NCBI RefSeq assembly: GCF_963678635.1
Contig: NC_087067.1
Span: 12,936,844 to 13,000,843 of the forward strand
Reading direction: 5' to 3'
DNA length: 64,000 nt
Origin: Symsagittifera roscoffensis
Lineage: Eukaryota; Xenacoelomorpha; Acoela; Convolutidae
Shown here: positions 63,615 to 64,000 of the stretch, in pieces
Numbering within the stretch: the first letter of the stretch is position 1
Layout of the letters: every line of letters begins with the position of its first letter
Position numbers and translations under genes: made by a program
Notes under the pieces: generated by a model
Databases searched by the model: none
Told to the model about the DNA's origin: nothing
The model's input: the letters and a program-made list of their open reading frames with translations, nothing else

Positions 63615-64000
63615 CTATGGTCACCCATTGGGCTAAATATAACTTTTATGTTATGTTCATAGCAAAATGTTCTGACTTCTTTAGAGATAAAACCAGATCC
63701 CTGGTCTGTTCTGATAGTTCTAGGTATCCCATGAAGAGCTATGTATTTACTAAGGAAGTTTATGATGGATTTTGTCGATGTGCTGGATGTTATTTGAGCA
63801 GATGGGAATTTTGAAAATCTATCCACGCATGACAATATGTATTTGTTTGTTCCCCATACTAGTGGTAACGGACCGGCGAAATCTAACTCCATTTCTTGGT
63901 TTGGTTCTACGACCGTTGGGAGTTTTCCTAAGGTATTATGATTTGAAAGAGGTTTCAAGTTTTTACCTGCTTTAACGCACTCGATACAATTTTCGCCGTG
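63158..64000 (-). CDS. Integrase catalytic core with zinc-binding end, partial at window edge
   Basis: The frame is open to 64000. Nearest the edge it reads HGENCIECVKAGKNLKPLSN, giving the CxxC of the HHCC zinc finger. The core has LDFAGPLPLVWGTNKYILSC, RTDQGSGFISKEVRTFCYEH and GDHRATGLVERLIRTIKERL. The catalytic D, D and E are present, with exactly 35 residues between the second D and E (DD35E). It stops at 63158 (RDIEPPD) where the tandem duplication begins, so this copy lacks its own C-terminal domain in frame. The enzyme would insert element DNA into chromosomes. Core residues look intact, but the duplication makes function doubtful. Confidence 0.9.
   Translation of the reverse strand, partial: HGENCIECVKAGKNLKPLSNHNTLGKLPTVVEPNQEMELDFAGPLPLVWGTNKYILSCVDRFSKFPSAQITSSTSTKSIINFLSKYIALHGIPRTIRTDQGSGFISKEVRTFCYEHNIKVIFSPMGDHRATGLVERLIRTIKERLLVIAQEHPKPSLEPALLKIIKCLRTVTQQSLNCSPFEAHFGRSPYTIRHNLVKSPSSNNLDWNKTLLCIYKGQKFINRERRHEWDAPDDIEDVDLDENSSSSDDIANAVRYVPTSAGSLVKVLSRAEKRDIEPPD

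Larger units (their letters stand above)
60640..64000 (-). mobile_element. Ty3/gypsy element of the second family, 3' half, running off the window
   Basis: Contains integrase, the pol tail and a downstream ORF on the minus strand, with intact reading frames over most of its length. The motif match with the decayed copy at 26771-32684 (LDFAGPL/MDFSGPL, GDHRATGLVE/GDHRSDGLVE) shows they are one family or close relatives. RT, protease, gag and the 5' LTR would lie beyond 64000. Confidence 0.88.

Noticed and set aside
62686-63662. Plus-strand ORFs of 217 and 108 codons
   Set aside because: Complement of the integrase region; the two resemble each other only because the region is duplicated.

Overview
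This window looks like intronic and genic DNA of an animal nucleus. It is AT-rich and full of transposons. Small GC-richer exons carry canonical GT..AG borders, and several LTR retrotransposons, palindromic repeats and large duplications are present. I cannot name the species. A receptor-type tyrosine phosphatase gene and metazoan-style Ty3/gypsy elements point to an invertebrate metazoan.

Host gene 1 is a receptor-type protein tyrosine phosphatase on the minus strand, and it covers nearly the whole window. Seven exons can be read, 5' to 3' of the gene: 59323-59433, 53336-53480 (membrane segment), 53062-53151, 22768-22888, 5130-5333 (start of the phosphatase domain), 1724-1921 and 28-97. All six joins keep phase. 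The introns reach about 30 kb and 17 kb and hold almost everything else described here. The catalytic loop would lie beyond coordinate 1, and most of the ectodomain beyond 59433 and probably outside the window.

From 5700 to 22283 an LTR retrotransposon of 16.6 kb is inserted in a 17-kb intron, antisense to the phosphatase. Its LTRs are 410 bp and about 96% alike by eye, and it has an ATAA target duplication. It carries gag with a zinc knuckle, protease, reverse transcriptase, RNase H and integrase with a GPY/F module, then a Pro/Ser/Thr-rich ORF, an envelope-glycoprotein-like gene, and a last ORF of unknown function followed by a tiny 3' UTR intron. Gag, pol and env are broken by stops and frameshifts. 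A second, 5'-truncated copy of the last 3 kb (23236-26230) keeps that last ORF intact, and the two copies differ largely at silent sites. Phosphatase exon 22768-22888 sits between the two copies.

A second Ty3/gypsy family lies on the minus strand: a decayed 5.9-kb copy (26771-32684) and a better one running off the right edge (about 60640-64000). Both carry tandem duplications in the 3' part of pol, and the better copy has a downstream accessory ORF with SUMO-interaction-like motifs.

Between 33256 and 52790 lie a 2.6-kb tandem duplication with a datable MITE insertion (TA target duplication and an empty site in the sister copy), palindromic AT arrays with G/C-strand-biased tracts, a 1.77-kb element with 19-bp inverted repeats, and four copies of a repeat with a conserved GC-rich hairpin. 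On the plus strand, inside the 30-kb phosphatase intron, sit an intronless 825-codon gene (NERD-like nuclease domain plus P-loop/SF1-helicase-like ATPase) and two unrecognised ORFs at 47246-48397 and 48686-49159.
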